Assembly: GCA_025963615.1 (NCBI GenBank)
Contig: JAOQAL010000516.1
Span: 1 to 5,181, forward strand
Length of the DNA stretch: 5,181 nt
Origin: Chitinophagaceae bacterium
GTDB lineage: Bacteria > Bacteroidota > Bacteroidia > Chitinophagales > Chitinophagaceae
Reading direction: 5' to 3'
The position numbers and the translations under genes were made by a program. This document shows, in pieces, positions 3,977-5,181 of this stretch. Below the pieces are notes generated by a model. It did no database searches and had not been told where the DNA came from. It saw only the letters and a program-made list of their open reading frames with translations. Within the stretch, counting starts at the first letter, position 1. Every line of letters starts with the position of its first letter.

Positions 3977-5181
3977 ATGAACTTCAGAAAAGTTAATAAT
4001 ATTACCGGATGGGCTGTAGGTTTGATTGCTTGCACCACGTATCTGCTGACCCGGGAAGCTTCCGGAAGTTTTTGGGATTGCGGCGAATTCGTTTCCAGCG
4101 CCTATAAATTGCAAAATCCACATCCACCGGGAGCCCCGATGTTCACCTTATTAGGCCGTTTCTTTATTATTTTATTTGGGGATAGCCCCACGGCTGCAGC
4201 GCGCGCCGTAAATATGATGAGTGCCCTCGCCAGTGGCTGCACCATATTGTTTCTCTTCTGGACGATTACCCATTTTGCCCGCAAGATGTTCGTAAAAGCG
4301 GGTGAAAACCTAAACGACCAACAACTATTCACTGTTATGACTGCCGGCGTAGTGGGCTCACTGGCCTATTGTTTCAGCGATTCATTCTGGTTCAGTGCAG
4401 TTGAAGGCGAAGTATATGCGCTATCTTCTTTTTTTACTGCCGTTGTGTTCTGGGCGATGTTGAAATGGGAGCACGCCGATGAGCGTGCCGGTACAGATCA
4501 GGCTGCAAGAAACCGGGCCGACCGCTGGATTATTTTCCTGTTTTTTATGATGGGGTTATCCATTGGAGTACACTTATTAAACCTGTTGACGATTCCGGCC
4601 GTTGTGTTAATTTATTACTACCGGCGCTATAACCATAGCGTTAAAGGAGTGATCCTCGCATTTATTGTTGGGTGTATTCTTACCGGCATTGTCCAGGTCG
4701 TGGTTATTCAATGGTCCATCAAACTGGCGGGCCGTTTTGACATATGGTTTGTAAATGGTTTTGGCCTTCCTTTCTTCTCAGGATTTATTTCCTTCTTTAT
4801 TTTACTGGCCGTGTTAATCTGGCTGGGACTTCGCCTGGCTGATAAGAAAAGCTGGTCATTTCTCCGGTTAGGTTTATGGAGTTTTACCTTCATTATGATT
4901 GGCTACTCGACCTATGTCACCTCTTTGATACGTTCCAATGCCAATACGGCCATTGACATGAATAATGTCGACAACCCGATGAACCTTGTATATTGGCTGA
5001 GCCGTGAGCAATATGGTACACAACCTATATTATACGGGCCTCATTTTGCGGCACAATATAAGGCCGACCCTGATAATCCCCGTTATGTGGCGTTGAAAGA
5101 CGGGGAGATGAAATATGTGAAAGGGAAAGATAGATATCTCGAGATAGGACGTGACAAGGAACCACTGTATGAAGATAAGGA
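3977..5181 (+). CDS. DUF2723 family membrane protein, putative O-mannosyltransferase-like (5' part)
   Basis: Positions 3977-5181 give 401 codons plus two bases with no stop, so the gene continues beyond the window; family members in Bacteroidota are commonly about 1000 residues. The opening MNFRKVNNITGW followed by SFWDCGEF (31-38) and HPPGAP (49-54) is the signature of DUF2723. Asp34 and Glu37 sit in the first loop, where GT-C glycosyltransferases carry acidic catalytic residues. EGEVYALSSF (143-152) and GVHLLNL (197-203) are further conserved-looking segments. About nine or ten hydrophobic helices lie between residues 10 and 318; the chain then turns soluble (about 320 on, with SNANTAIDMNNVDNPMN). 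The human relative TMEM260 is a protein O-mannosyltransferase, so transfer of a lipid-linked sugar to exported proteins at the inner membrane is the likely role (inference). The ATG matches the usual family N-terminus, although the frame is open upstream. Confidence 0.92.
   Translation, partial: MNFRKVNNITGWAVGLIACTTYLLTREASGSFWDCGEFVSSAYKLQNPHPPGAPMFTLLGRFFIILFGDSPTAAARAVNMMSALASGCTILFLFWTITHFARKMFVKAGENLNDQQLFTVMTAGVVGSLAYCFSDSFWFSAVEGEVYALSSFFTAVVFWAMLKWEHADERAGTDQAARNRADRWIIFLFFMMGLSIGVHLLNLLTIPAVVLIYYYRRYNHSVKGVILAFIVGCILTGIVQVVVIQWSIKLAGRFDIWFVNGFGLPFFSGFISFFILLAVLIWLGLRLADKKSWSFLRLGLWSFTFIMIGYSTYVTSLIRSNANTAIDMNNVDNPMNLVYWLSREQYGTQPILYGPHFAAQYKADPDNPRYVALKDGEMKYVKGKDRYLEIGRDKEPLYEDK

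Noticed and set aside
3748..3996. Plus-strand frame of 82 codons overlapping the DUF62 gene end
   Set aside because: The product is Ser/Thr/Lys-rich without motifs, and it overlaps the well-supported DUF2723 start by 20 bp in another frame.
3917..4332. Minus-strand frames of 68 and 76 codons (3917-4123, 4102-4332)
   Set aside because: They are antisense to the DUF2723 signature region, whose reading frame is unambiguous.
4708..4893. Minus-strand frame of 61 codons
   Set aside because: Antisense to membrane helices of the DUF2723 protein; a shadow frame.

Overview
The window looks like chromosomal DNA from a Bacteroidota bacterium, probably of the Chitinophagaceae/Sphingobacteriia type (inference). 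The evidence is a DUF2723 (TMEM260-like) membrane protein with the typical Bacteroidota opening, TAnnTTTG-type -7 promoter boxes, AT-rich leaders without Shine-Dalgarno sites, and a tRNA gene that does not encode its CCA end.

Left part (1-1684): gene-poor and AT-rich. It holds the last codons of a probable membrane protein (3-83), a possible 41-codon ORF (114-239) and a small candidate terminator (309-332). A long stretch without convincing genes follows. It contains a striking near-perfect 24-nt inverted repeat (844-906), a tandem TGTGCAAT pair and a cluster of TGAGCC repeats. A 106-aa protein (1197-1517) then carries a possible HEPN-type R-x4-H motif. This part lies directly beyond the 3' end of a tRNA gene, a common insertion point for mobile DNA, but no integrase or att repeat is visible.

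Middle (1650-1825): a complete minus-strand tRNA-Lys(TTT) with its own -33/-7 promoter and an intrinsic terminator starting 2 nt after the tRNA. Its T-loop has C instead of the nearly universal U at position 55.

Right part (1954-5181, all plus strand): an NADP-type short-chain dehydrogenase; a 164-bp intergenic island of TGTAAAAT-like direct and inverted repeats with a near-palindrome; a SAM hydroxide adenosyltransferase (DUF62) family protein whose usual catalytic Asp and Arg appear replaced; and the first 401 codons of a DUF2723 multi-pass membrane protein that runs off the window. These three genes are separated by gaps of about 165 and 220 bp, so a tight operon is not evident and no common pathway can be read from the sequence.

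I see no defence system, CRISPR array or complete mobile element. The points most worth checking are the HEPN-like ORF, the 844-906 inverted repeat, the odd T-loop, the intergenic repeat island and the altered catalytic residues of the DUF62 protein.
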